Origin: Mycobacterium gallinarum
GTDB taxonomy: Bacteria; Actinomycetota; Actinomycetes; Mycobacteriales; Mycobacteriaceae
Assembly: GCF_010726765.1 (NCBI RefSeq)
Contig: NZ_AP022601.1
Coordinates: forward strand, 1-64,000
Direction of reading: 5' to 3'
Length of the DNA stretch: 64,000 nt
Shown here: in pieces, positions 51,294 to 59,589 of the stretch
Layout: the number at the start of each line of letters is the position of its first letter
How positions within the stretch are numbered: position 1 is the first letter of the stretch
Position numbers and translations under genes: made by a program
The notes under the pieces: model-generated
The model's input: only the letters and a program-made list of their open reading frames with translations
Database searches by the model: none
Told to the model about the DNA's origin: nothing

Positions 51294-52145
51294 TTGAGTT
51301 GGTTGACCGGACAAGTCGCACTTGTGACCGGCGGGGCAGCCGGAATCGGTTTGGCCGTGGTCGAGCGGTTCTTGGCCGAGGGTGCATGCGTGGGTGTCTT
51401 GGATCGCTCGGAAGGCGACCTGGCTACCATTGGCAGCGCCGACGGCAGGCTCATCGCGGTAACAGGTGACGTTACTGCGTATGACGACAATGTCAGGGCG
51501 GTGCGCGAAACGGTCGATGCGTTCGGAAAGCTCGACGTGTTCGTCGGTAACGCTGGGATCTTTGACTACTTCGCCCCCTTAGTAGGTTTCGACGGCGCCG
51601 ACCTCAGCAGCGCCTTCGATGAGATCTTCGCGGTCAATGTCAAGGGGTACCTCCTTGGTGCTAGGGCCGCCGTTCCTGAACTCCTCAAAAGCGATGGGCC
51701 TAGCATCATTTTCACCGTCTCCAACTCTGGTTTCTATGCCTCTGGTGGCGGCCCGTTATACACCGCTTCCAAGCACGCAGTCGTTGGCGTAGTGCGTGAA
51801 CTGGCGTACGAGTTGGCGCCGAAGATCCGGGTGAATGGCGTGGCTCCAGGCGGCACGATAACGGGCCTACGTGGTATCGAAGACCTCGGCCAGGGCGGAA
51901 ACGTGTTGTCATCGGTGCCCGGCATCGCCGACATGATGAGTGTCACGAACCCTCTGCAGTACGCCCAGCAGCCTGCCGATCATGCCGGCCTGTACTTGCT
52001 ACTCGCGTCTGCAGAAAACTCGCGAGCGGTGACGGGCGTCGTCATCAACAGTGACGGCGGCTTGGGCGTGCGGGGTCTGAACCAGCCGTCGGGAGGGCTG
52101 GAACTCGCCACCGGCGCGATGCGCAATGACGTTCGGTCGCCTTAG
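51294..52145 (+). CDS. cis-Dihydrodiol dehydrogenase (BphB-like SDR)
   Basis: 283 aa from TTG 51294, with GGAGGG ahead. SDR motifs VALVTGGAAGIGLAVVERF, GDVTAYDDN, VFVGNAGIFDYFAPL, FTVSNSGFYASGGGPLYTASKHAVVG (Ser, Tyr, Lys triad) and VNGVAPGGT. The GFY..GGGPLYTA.K segment and the VINSDGGLGVRG end are characteristic of the BphB/NahB group. It rearomatises a cis-dihydrodiol to a catechol with NAD. The extradiol dioxygenase that would use this catechol follows 13 bp later. Confidence 0.92.
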   Translation: MSWLTGQVALVTGGAAGIGLAVVERFLAEGACVGVLDRSEGDLATIGSADGRLIAVTGDVTAYDDNVRAVRETVDAFGKLDVFVGNAGIFDYFAPLVGFDGADLSSAFDEIFAVNVKGYLLGARAAVPELLKSDGPSIIFTVSNSGFYASGGGPLYTASKHAVVGVVRELAYELAPKIRVNGVAPGGTITGLRGIEDLGQGGNVLSSVPGIADMMSVTNPLQYAQQPADHAGLYLLLASAENSRAVTGVVINSDGGLGVRGLNQPSGGLELATGAMRNDVRSP

Positions 52146-52155
52146 AAAGGTTTTA

Positions 52156-53051
52156 CACATGTTGGTGAAGGCGTTGGGTTATGTGGGTGTGGAGTCTCCG
52201 GATGCGAAGGAGTGGTTGGAGTTCGGTCCGGAGGTTTTGGGGATGGAGGCGGTGGAGGCGGCCAGTGGGTCGGTTCTGTTGCGGATCGATGACGCCGATC
52301 ACCGGTTGGCTGTGCATCACGGGGAGCGCAACCGGATGTTGTATGCGGGTTGGGATGTGGGCAGCGAGGAGGCGGTTGAGGCTGCTGGGGAGTTGTTGCA
52401 TCGGCAGGGTATTGGGTTTGAGGTGGGAACCGAGGAGGACTGCGCGGCCCGCGGGGTGTTGGGCTTTTTGACGCTGTCGGATCCTTCGGGGTTGCGTCAT
52501 GAGTTGTTTTACGGTCAGAAGGTGGTGCCGGGTTCCTTCCGGCCCGGTCGTGCGATGTCGGGGTTCGTCACCGGTGCGCAGGGGTTGGGTCATGTGGTGC
52601 TGGCGACGCCGGACCTCGCGCAGGCCGACCGGTTTTTGCGGGGGGTGTTGGGGTTTAAGAAGAGCGATGAGATTTACACCTTCATCGATCTGTGGTTCTA
52701 CCACTGCAACCCGCGCCATCACAGCATCGCGTTGACTCCGATGCCGGGTGTGCGGGGACTGCACCACGTGATGGTCGAGGTGCAAAGTTTTGATGACGTG
52801 GGCATGGCTTATGACCTGTGCATGTCGCGCAACATTCCGCTGAGCATGACGTTGGGGCGCCATGTCAACGATCGGATGGTGTCGTTCTACGTCCGAACAC
52901 CCAGCGGGTTTGACCTCGAGTACGGCTGGGATGGGGCCACCGTCGACGACGAAACCTGGACAGTCGCCCAGTACGACCGACCCAGTGTGTGGGGCCACCA
53001 GATGGTCGCCCAAACACCACCAGGAGCACTCGAAGCCGCAACAACATGAAC
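52156..53051 (+). repeat. Long direct repeat, copy B (extradiol dioxygenase unit)
   Basis: Second copy of 720-1612; this one has the full-length gene without the 3-bp loss. The flanks differ from copy A. Confidence 0.95.
52159..53049 (+). CDS. Type I extradiol ring-cleavage dioxygenase (BphC-like), copy B intact
   Basis: 296 aa from ATG 52159 with AGAAAGG upstream; a start at 52126 lies in the preceding gene. Expected Fe(II) ligands His145, His203 (GLHHVM) and Glu254 (GFDLEYGW), catalytic His in HCNPRHHS (187/188), and His235/Tyr244 spaced as in BphC. Identical to copy A apart from His182. It sits between a BphB-like dehydrogenase and an oxygenase alpha, the canonical order of an aromatic upper pathway. 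Confidence 0.95.
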   Translation: MLVKALGYVGVESPDAKEWLEFGPEVLGMEAVEAASGSVLLRIDDADHRLAVHHGERNRMLYAGWDVGSEEAVEAAGELLHRQGIGFEVGTEEDCAARGVLGFLTLSDPSGLRHELFYGQKVVPGSFRPGRAMSGFVTGAQGLGHVVLATPDLAQADRFLRGVLGFKKSDEIYTFIDLWFYHCNPRHHSIALTPMPGVRGLHHVMVEVQSFDDVGMAYDLCMSRNIPLSMTLGRHVNDRMVSFYVRTPSGFDLEYGWDGATVDDETWTVAQYDRPSVWGHQMVAQTPPGALEAATT

Positions 53052-53210
53052 ACCGTGTTCAGAAAACCATCTGTCAAAGCTCAATCACCAGCGCACGGAA
53101 AGGGGAGCTCGATGAATCATCACCATCGGGTAGACCCCAGGATCGGCTATGCGAACCGAAAGCGGTTGAATTGGATTATCAATAGCAATCTTTTTCGGAT
53201 TCGAGTTAAA

Positions 53211-53225
53211 ACAGAGATTTCTATC
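53211..53225. promoter_or_regulatory. Shared motif ACAGA...ATTTCTATC (site 3)
   Basis: ACAGAG directly followed by ATTTCTATC, 30 bp before the alpha ATG at 53255. Same words as at 44835 and 49961, each time upstream of a catabolic gene. Confidence 0.4.
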
Positions 53226-53254
53226 CAGCCAGCCCAAGAAACGTAGGAGATGAC

Positions 53255-54652
53255 ATGTCCATTGTCGGAGATAAGAACGACATCCAGCAGCTGATCGCAG
53301 CGGGTCAAGAAAGCCTTGCAAAGGGTCGTCTGCCCGCTGGATTGGTCGCCAACGCGGAAGTTCACAAGCTCGAAGCGCAGCGAGTTTTCGGGACGTGCTG
53401 GCAATTCCTGGCCCACGAGACGGAGGTACCCGAGGCAGGCGATTACGTGGTGCGATATCTAGGCGGCGGTTCAATCATCGTTGTCCGCGGCGAGGACGGC
53501 GAAGTGCGCGCGATGGCTAATTCGTGTCGGCACCGCGGGACACAACTGTGCCGTACGGAGATGGGCAATACCTCCCACTTCCGCTGCCCGTATCACGGCT
53601 GGACCTACCGCAACACCGGAACTCTGGCCGGCGTGCCGGCGCAAAAAGAGGTCTACGGGGTCGAGATGGACAAAAACGAGTGGAGTTTGACCCAGGTTCC
53701 GCGCCTCGAGAACTATGGCGGATTGATCTTCGGTTGCCTAGACGAGAAGGCAGCACCTCTCGTCGACTACCTGGGCGATATGGCGTGGTATCTGGACCTC
53801 ATCACGAAGAAGACCCAGGGTGGACTGGAGGTGCGTGGCGAGCCGCAGCGTTGGATCATCGACTCCAACTGGAAGCTCGGCGCAGACAACTTCGTCGGGG
53901 ACGCCTACCACACGTTGATGACGCACCGATCGGCGGTGGAACTCGGTCTTGCTCCGCCCGATCCAAAATTTGCATCGCAACCGGCCCATATCAGTCTCTC
54001 CAACGGTCACGGCCTCGGCGTCCTCGGGGTGCCACCCGGCCAACCGATGCCGCCCTTTATGAACTATCCACGAGAGGTCGTCGACGGGCTCGCCGAGGCT
54101 TATGGCGACCAGGATCACGCAGACATGCTGCAAGGTACGGCCTTCATTCACGGCACGATCTTTCCGAACCTCTCATTCCTCAACGTCCTCATCGGTAAGG
54201 ACAACAAGTCAATGCCGGTGCCGATGTTGACGTTTCGGCTGTGGCGGCCACTGTCACACGACGCGATGGAAGTTTGGTCGTGGTTCCTCGTCGAGAAGGA
54301 CGCCGACGAAGAGTTCAAACAGCAGTCGTATGAAACCTACGTGCGAACCTTCGGCATTTCCGGGGTGTTCGAACAGGACGACGCCGAGACCTGGCGCTCC
54401 ATCACTGCGGGAACGCAAGGCCTTCTCGCAGGCAGCCAGATGCTCAACTTCGAAATGGGCATGGGTGTGCTGACGAGCGACGACACTTGGAAGGGGCCCG
54501 GTCGTCCCCTGTCCAGCGGGTACGCGGAGCGTAACCAACGCGAATTCTGGGGTCGCCTGCTGGAGTTGCTCACCGACTCGGGCGACGACGCCAGCGAAAC
54601 TGGGCCCCAACTGCGCGCGCAGTCTCTGACCGGTGCGGACGAGGTCGCCTGA
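53255..54652 (+). CDS. Rieske ring-hydroxylating oxygenase alpha subunit (NidA3/phthalate-type subgroup)
   Basis: 465 aa, ATG after GTAGGAGATGAC. Rieske ligands Cys91/His93 (CRHRG) and Cys111/His114 (CPYHGW). Iron site in ADNFVGDAYHTLMTH with Asp of EQDDAETW. Collinear with 9709 and 32764. The gene order BphB-like SDR, extradiol dioxygenase, alpha, beta, small protein, ferredoxin is that of a polycyclic-aromatic upper pathway. Confidence 0.94.
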   Translation: MSIVGDKNDIQQLIAAGQESLAKGRLPAGLVANAEVHKLEAQRVFGTCWQFLAHETEVPEAGDYVVRYLGGGSIIVVRGEDGEVRAMANSCRHRGTQLCRTEMGNTSHFRCPYHGWTYRNTGTLAGVPAQKEVYGVEMDKNEWSLTQVPRLENYGGLIFGCLDEKAAPLVDYLGDMAWYLDLITKKTQGGLEVRGEPQRWIIDSNWKLGADNFVGDAYHTLMTHRSAVELGLAPPDPKFASQPAHISLSNGHGLGVLGVPPGQPMPPFMNYPREVVDGLAEAYGDQDHADMLQGTAFIHGTIFPNLSFLNVLIGKDNKSMPVPMLTFRLWRPLSHDAMEVWSWFLVEKDADEEFKQQSYETYVRTFGISGVFEQDDAETWRSITAGTQGLLAGSQMLNFEMGMGVLTSDDTWKGPGRPLSSGYAERNQREFWGRLLELLTDSGDDASETGPQLRAQSLTGADEVA

Positions 54653-54716
54653 TGAGGCATCGGGTATGTGCTGGCCGCGCAATCGATTTCAAGCGAGTCA
54701 TAAAGGATGGTGTTCC

Positions 54717-55235
54717 ATGGTAGCGATGGTCGAACAACAGATTCTTCTCCGCAGTGAGATGGAGAATTTTCTGTTTCAAGAGGCGGAACTGTTAAACGAC
54801 GGCCGGTTTCACGATTGGCTGGAATTGTGTGCCGAAGATATCCGGTACATCATCCCGTTGCGCATGAGCAGAGAACGCGCCAACGGCGACGGAAATTCGA
54901 CGACAATGACCCACTGGGACGACGACTACGCAGGCTTGCAGCTGCGGGTGCTACGTCTGGACACCGAATACGCATGGGCAGAAGATCCGCCCTCACGGAT
55001 CCGACACCACGTGTCGAATGTGCGGGTACAGCCCGGGACAGGGACGGACGAATACGATGTCCGCTCCAATCTCCTTGTGTTCCGAAACAGGGGGGACAGT
55101 CCGAAGCACGACCTCATCTCTGCGGAGCGCCACGATGTCATCCGCCGCAGTGAGGTGGGCCTGCGGTTAGCGAGCCGACGGGTAGTGCTTGATCACGCCG
55201 TTGTCGGCACCCACAACCTGGCTAACTTCTTTTAA
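54717..55235 (+). CDS. Rieske oxygenase beta subunit
   Basis: 172 aa from ATG 54717 with AAGGA upstream; earlier in-frame starts overlap the alpha and were rejected. Marks: RSEMENFLFQEAELLNDGRFHDWLELCAEDIRYIIPLR, WDDDYAGLQLRVLRLD, SRIRHHVSNVRV and C-terminal LDHAVVGTHNLANFF. Partner of the alpha at 53255. Confidence 0.93.
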   Translation: MVAMVEQQILLRSEMENFLFQEAELLNDGRFHDWLELCAEDIRYIIPLRMSRERANGDGNSTTMTHWDDDYAGLQLRVLRLDTEYAWAEDPPSRIRHHVSNVRVQPGTGTDEYDVRSNLLVFRNRGDSPKHDLISAERHDVIRRSEVGLRLASRRVVLDHAVVGTHNLANFF

Positions 55236-55282
55236 CGGGTGACGTTGAGGTTGCATCACTTAACGCCTAGGAAGGTGCAGTC

Positions 55283-55501
55283 GTGACAGGCGATGCCAGC
55301 ACGGAAACGACCATCGCGAACGAGTTCGCGTTCGTCACTGTCGACAAAATCTATACCCGCAACGGTGAGCGGTTGGAGATCGCCAGTCCCCGCCTTGGGT
55401 TCCGTATTCAGCTCGACCCACTGGAACTTGAGAGTCTGTCGTGGCAAACCAAGGAGAGCCTTTCTCGGTTTCTTCAGGACCCCTACGGTCCCCGCGATTG
55501 A
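55283..55501 (+). CDS. Small conserved protein of Rieske oxygenase operons
   Basis: 72 aa from GTG 55283 with AGGAAGGTG ahead. Sequence plan: FAFVTVDKIYTRNGERLEIASPRLGFRIQLDPLELESL, then WQTKESLSRFLQDPYGP. It is compact and soluble-looking, with no cysteines, and lies between the beta subunit and a ferredoxin. Similar short proteins are sometimes labelled dihydrodiol dehydrogenase in databases, but it is far too small for that and has no Rossmann motif. An assembly or docking role is only a guess. Confidence 0.7.
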   Translation: MTGDASTETTIANEFAFVTVDKIYTRNGERLEIASPRLGFRIQLDPLELESLSWQTKESLSRFLQDPYGPRD

Positions 55502-55648
55502 GGTGGCGCGAGAACGCAGTAGCGGATCGTTTCTCATTCACCCATTCACAGATGGTCGGCAGGACGTCTGCAAGACAACTGCAGGCGCCTCGGCCTGGGA
55601 CCGCTTGAGCCATGTCGGTGAGGGGCGCACTTAGTGAGGAGTGGACAA

Positions 55649-55853
55649 ATGGTCCATGCGGACATCGATCCACGTCGGTGCTGCGGCTACCGTTTGTGCG
55701 TTGACGTCGCGCCAGACGTCTTCGCGATCAACGCCGCTGGGAAGGCGAAAACATTGGTGGGCGACATTCCGGTTGGTAGTCGCGGCCCGTGCGGCATCGC
55801 ACGAGTGCCCGTCGGCGGCGATCACCATACGCGATGCCGACCGCCAGCGATAG
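55649..55853 (+). pseudogene. CxxYxxC single-cluster ferredoxin, frameshifted
   Basis: ATG 55649 with GAGGAG upstream. The start IDPRRCCGYRLCVDVAPDVF has the same CxxYxxC cluster motif as the ferredoxin at 39807. After KTLVGDIP the frame moves by one base (between about 55760 and 55785) and resumes as RLVVAARAASHECPSAAITI with the last Cys-Pro ligand, stopping at 55853. Without the shift it would be a normal ferredoxin of about 67 aa serving the oxygenase upstream. Recent mutation or assembly indel. Confidence 0.78.
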
Positions 55854-55927
55854 CGCCGCTAACGGCTCACATCAGAAGAAGGCCGATAGCTCCTCGACGA
55901 CGTGATGGGATTGTTAGAGGTTGAGCT

Positions 55928-56188
55928 ATGAGAACGGCTGTCGTCTATCGTCGGCTTGCAACAGCCGCGAAAGATGACTTCGCAAAGGACAACTACAACG
56001 CGCCTGATGAAGTGCAATTCGAGCTATGCGTTTTCTCTGATGGCCGTGTCGCGCAGCGCTGGATGGTGGGCGCTGGCTCTGGCGTTTGGTGGGATGACCT
56101 AGACCATCTGTATAAGGTGCACATCTACGCGCACCCTGATTACGGAACCAAGGTTGTCTGGTCCGACGGCGAGGTCGAGGAGCTATGA
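55928..56188 (+). CDS. Hypothetical small protein
   Basis: 86 aa, ATG with GAGG 7 bp upstream. Rich in Trp, Tyr, Asp and Val (FELCVFSDGRVAQRWMVG, VWWDDLDHLYKVHIYAHPDYG, VVWSDGEVEEL). This reads like an all-beta fold. I do not recognise a family. It lies between the ferredoxin remnant and the AraC regulator. Confidence 0.6.
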   Translation: MRTAVVYRRLATAAKDDFAKDNYNAPDEVQFELCVFSDGRVAQRWMVGAGSGVWWDDLDHLYKVHIYAHPDYGTKVVWSDGEVEEL

Positions 56189-56275
56189 AAGCTGGTGCCA
56201 TTACGACGCCTCACGTCCAACCTGGTGCCGGTCATGATCACCGCAGCCACACCGCCGGGTGTCCGCTCCAAACCT

Positions 56276-56290
56276 CTCTGCTTAACAGAG
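56276..56290. promoter_or_regulatory. Inverted repeat near the araC promoter, candidate operator
   Basis: CTCTG-CTTAA-CAGAG, followed 14 bp later by TAGAAT, a TANNNT -10 candidate. No good -35 box is seen, so the promoter may depend on an activator. Confidence 0.4.
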
Positions 56291-56434
56291 CCCTCTTCTA
56301 CTAGAATGGTTGTGTGCATGCGGTGACGCACGACCCTGGGTCAGGGGGCCAGACCTTCGGCGTTGGTGTTCGGCGGAGCGACAGACTCTGTCGGCGAGCT
56401 GCGTTTTCCGCAGCGAGAAAGTGAGGTGTTGCCA

Positions 56435-57436
56435 ATGGCGGCGACGGCGAAGATCGGGGAATCGTACTTCAGCCGACGGGAGACCGTATGCACTGAACAG
56501 TTGAGCGCGGCCGAGCACCTCGCTTCGGAAATTTTCACGCCGCACCGTCTCCGCTTCTCCGGGCGCGGCCAGCGGTTGAATGCCCGGCTCAGCGCCGCCC
56601 GCATCGGTGCTGTGACCATCGGTTATCTTCGGTACGGTGCAGATGTCGAACTCGTCAATTCGACTGCGCTCGATGATTACCACATCAACGTTCCCCTCAC
56701 GAGCCACGCCGATTCGTGGTGCGGCTCAGCCACTGCTCAAGCGACGCCCACCCAGGCGGCGGTTTTCCTCCCAGGCCGTCCTGCTGGCATCAAGTGGGCC
56801 GCCGACTGTGGCCAGCTATGCGTGAAGTTCAGCCGCGCGGATCTGGAACTCGAACTCGAAGGCTTGCTTGGAAGACCTGCGATTAGACCGTTGAATATCA
56901 CGCATAGCATGAACCTGACGGCGGACAGCAGCCGGGCCTGGCTTGCGCTGCTATCGATACTGTACCGAGAGGTCTCTCGCCCTGAGAGCATCGTGCAACA
57001 TCCGATGACCGGGCGACATTTCGAACACTTGCTTATGCATGGGTTTCTACTCGCCCAACCCCATTACCAGGCCATGGCGCTCGCCGCCGCCGACCAACAA
57101 GCGGCGCCGCCGCCCAAAGTGCTGAGGACAGCACTCGACCTGATTGAGGAGCATCCCGAACGGAGTTGGACGACAACCGATCTTGCGCGCGAGGTTGGTA
57201 TCGGTGTCCGCGCTCTTCAAGAGAGCTTCAGGCGGCACGTCGGGGTTCCCCCGCTCACGTATCTGCGCGAAGTCCGGCTAATCCGTGCGCACGCAGAACT
57301 GGCGGCGTCGTCCGAGGGTGCCGTCACTGTTGCCCGCGTAGCGATGAAGTGGGGCTTTGGTCATTTGGGTCGCTTCAGCGCGGACTATCGGCGCAAGTTC
57401 GGCGTCACTCCCCAACATACTTTGCGCGCGAGCTGA
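56435..57436 (+). CDS. AraC-family transcriptional regulator
   Basis: 333 aa from ATG 56435 with GAGGTG ahead; a TTG at 56363 would add 24 residues. The N-terminal 220 residues are an AraC-binding-like domain typical of XylS/benzoate-type regulators. The C-terminus holds two helix-turn-helix units (WTTTDLAREVGIGVRALQESFRRHVG and VTVARVAMKWGFGHLGRFSADYRRKFG). Likely activator of catabolic promoters in response to an aromatic effector. Confidence 0.92.
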   Translation: MAATAKIGESYFSRRETVCTEQLSAAEHLASEIFTPHRLRFSGRGQRLNARLSAARIGAVTIGYLRYGADVELVNSTALDDYHINVPLTSHADSWCGSATAQATPTQAAVFLPGRPAGIKWAADCGQLCVKFSRADLELELEGLLGRPAIRPLNITHSMNLTADSSRAWLALLSILYREVSRPESIVQHPMTGRHFEHLLMHGFLLAQPHYQAMALAAADQQAAPPPKVLRTALDLIEEHPERSWTTTDLAREVGIGVRALQESFRRHVGVPPLTYLREVRLIRAHAELAASSEGAVTVARVAMKWGFGHLGRFSADYRRKFGVTPQHTLRAS

Positions 57437-57474
57437 ATTCGCCTTGGCGCAGCGCCATCGAACGGCGTCAGCGG

Positions 57475-58479
57475 CTAGGCCAGGAATCCGTCGACGGTCT
57501 TAATGATCTGGTAGGCGACTCGCAGCGTGGGCACATCCATGCCCAGTTCTTCAGCGGCGGCGACGTAAGGGCCCAGCATGAAGTCGACCTCTGTCTTACG
57601 TCGTCGCAGAACATCCTCGTACATCGAGGGGTGGCCCGTGCTTCCCTTCTCGCGCATTACTTTGCCCTGTCCGATGACAAACTTGATCGCCTCGTCCGTC
57701 GGAAGGGCGTCGAGTTCCTTGAGACGGGATAGAGGCGCAAAGAAGTTCATCGGCTCGTAACCCTTCGCGCGGTAGACCGCGAGAAGGTCCTTCGCCAGCG
57801 CGACGAAGTACATCGCTCCCTCAGGCACCTCCATGCCCTCGAAGACCGAGGCGCCAGGGATTGCGCCCAGCGCGGTGACCGACCACGCGGCCGCCAGCGC
57901 GATCTGCGCGAGCTTTTCCCACTCGACCTGCTCAATGTTGCCCACCGCCATTGCAGGAAGGCCGGCGTTAGTGAAGGCAGCCGTCAGGTCGTCGACGCGC
58001 GCACTGCATGAGCCGTCAAGTTCCCCAAAGTAAGCGGTCACCTCAGCTGTTAGGTGATTGCGTACGAGGCCCGGTTCGAGCAAGGTACCGCCCTCGATCG
58101 TGGAGGCTCCGATCACCCGGTCCGGCCCAAGCCACCCGGCGAGAGTCGCATCTTTCTCGACGGTGTTCTGCACCGACAACGCGCTGCTCACGACATCGCG
58201 CAGCCCGTCAGCCTCTGCCAGCGCCTGCGCCGTATCTTTGCCTTTCACCGCCAACACTAGGTAATCGAAGTGTCCACTGGCCTTGGCGGTCTGGTTGACC
58301 GCTGTCAAGTTGTCGGTGATCACCAGGTCGCCCCGGCGGCCCGTGATTCGGAGGCCGTCGCGGGTGATCGCCTCGGTGTGCGCCGGCCTACCGACCAGGG
58401 TGACATCCACGCCAGTGTTCGCCAAATAGCCGCCCAGGACCGAACCGAGCCCGCCCGCGCCGAGGATCAAGACGCGCAT
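57475..58479 (-). CDS. 2-Dehydropantoate 2-reductase-like (PanE/ApbA) oxidoreductase
   Basis: 334 aa starting at 58479; a longer frame to 58596 lies in the upstream gene. NADP-binding RVLILGAGGLGSVLGGYLA, then LVLAVKGKDT, LSVQNTVEKD (Asn) and the C-terminal domain with the Lys-containing VEWEKLAQIALAAAW. It overlaps the stop of the aldolase (ATGA), so the two are an operon. A catabolic 2-keto acid reductase is as likely as pantoate synthesis here. Confidence 0.87.
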   Translation of the reverse strand: MRVLILGAGGLGSVLGGYLANTGVDVTLVGRPAHTEAITRDGLRITGRRGDLVITDNLTAVNQTAKASGHFDYLVLAVKGKDTAQALAEADGLRDVVSSALSVQNTVEKDATLAGWLGPDRVIGASTIEGGTLLEPGLVRNHLTAEVTAYFGELDGSCSARVDDLTAAFTNAGLPAMAVGNIEQVEWEKLAQIALAAAWSVTALGAIPGASVFEGMEVPEGAMYFVALAKDLLAVYRAKGYEPMNFFAPLSRLKELDALPTDEAIKFVIGQGKVMREKGSTGHPSMYEDVLRRRKTEVDFMLGPYVAAAEELGMDVPTLRVAYQIIKTVDGFLA

Positions 58480-59456
58480 CAAATGGCCTCCGCGGCCGTC
58501 AGTTTCTCCTGCAGAACTTCGCGCTCCGGAGCAGACAGCCGGGCTTTGACGGGCGGCCGTACCGGGCCGGCACGAAGCCCCAACAGCTCGAACCACGCCT
58601 TCAGATAAGGCATCGCCGCGACGTAGGAACCCGTTGCCGCGATGCGGCCGATGAGCACCTCTTCGTACACCTGGCGGATTGCGTCCAGCTTCGCCGACAC
58701 AGGCAGTGCCCCCGCCAGTTCACCAGCGAAGGCAAGGTCGGTGTAGTGGTGCAGTTCCTGCCGCCGTTTCCCGTACAGGATCAGGGAGAGCTCCCCATAA
58801 AGCACCCGACCCCCGAAGAGCGCAGCATCATGCGCCCAATAGCGCTCATTCGGCTCGCTGATGACAAGGCGGTCCCCGAAGCGGCGGCGTAATGCGATGC
58901 TGTCGGTCCAACTCAAAGTGCCATTCTTGATCCCGATGACGTTGGAGTGCTCGGCGATGCGAGCGACGGCGTCGTGGGTGTACACGAAACTGGATACCGG
59001 CGTCCGGTAGAGCACTAGCGCCAGCCCGGTGGCAGGGGCCACGAAGTCGAAGTAGTCTACGACGTCGTCGTCCGTCTTGAGCTGAACCGATGGGTTCATT
59101 ATCTCGGCGCCGGTGAAGCCCAGAGACGCCACGAAGCGTAATCTTTCGACCGCCTGGTACGCCGACGAGTCCAGAATGATCGTAAACAAGGGAAGGCGGC
59201 CGGCGGTGGCGTCAGCGACTACCTCGTGGTAGCGCTGCCATTCGGCCAGTGTCATGTTCCATCCCTCAGCGAAAAAGCCGCCGACGACGAGGCCAGTGCA
59301 ACCCATCTCCACAAACGCGTCGATGTTCTGCCGCAGACCGTCCTCGTCCAGCTCGAAATCGTCGGTGAGGGGCGTGACAGGACACATATAGAAGCCTCGA
59401 AGGTTCTCGGTGGCCCACGCCCTAGCATCGGATCCGAGCGGTGTCGTGATGGTCAT
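58479..59456 (-). CDS. DHDPS/NAL-family aldolase
   Basis: 325 aa. DENLRGFYMCPVTPLTDDF-type start (here ATENLRGFYMCPVTPLTDDF), GLVVGGFFAEGW in place of the usual GTTGE loop, ALVLYRTPVSSF with the active Tyr, and VIGIKNGTLSW with the Schiff-base Lys. It probably makes or cleaves a pyruvate-containing compound, and the product could be reduced by the PanE-like enzyme encoded next to it. Only distantly like the two aldolases at the left end. Confidence 0.87.
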   Translation of the reverse strand: MTITTPLGSDARAWATENLRGFYMCPVTPLTDDFELDEDGLRQNIDAFVEMGCTGLVVGGFFAEGWNMTLAEWQRYHEVVADATAGRLPLFTIILDSSAYQAVERLRFVASLGFTGAEIMNPSVQLKTDDDVVDYFDFVAPATGLALVLYRTPVSSFVYTHDAVARIAEHSNVIGIKNGTLSWTDSIALRRRFGDRLVISEPNERYWAHDAALFGGRVLYGELSLILYGKRRQELHHYTDLAFAGELAGALPVSAKLDAIRQVYEEVLIGRIAATGSYVAAMPYLKAWFELLGLRAGPVRPPVKARLSAPEREVLQEKLTAAEAI

Positions 59457-59589
59457 CTTGTATGCGGTTCCTTCGGCGGTAGTTCGGCAGTTTGAGGGTT
59501 TGAGGCGGACCGACTCGCCTACTCCTCCGCTTAATGTTCGAAACTGACGGAGGGCGTTGGCTCTCTGCCGAACATTGCCGGGGAGAACC

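Noticed and set aside
53160..53200. Possible promoter TTGAAT...TAGCAA before the alpha at 53255
   Set aside because: No hexamer pair with proper spacing and a TANNNT -10 box could be fixed.
53112..53246. 44-codon frame after extradiol copy B, with AAAGGGGAG upstream
   Set aside because: It covers the ACAGA/ATTTCTATC motif that recurs in other non-coding leaders, so the region is better read as regulatory.
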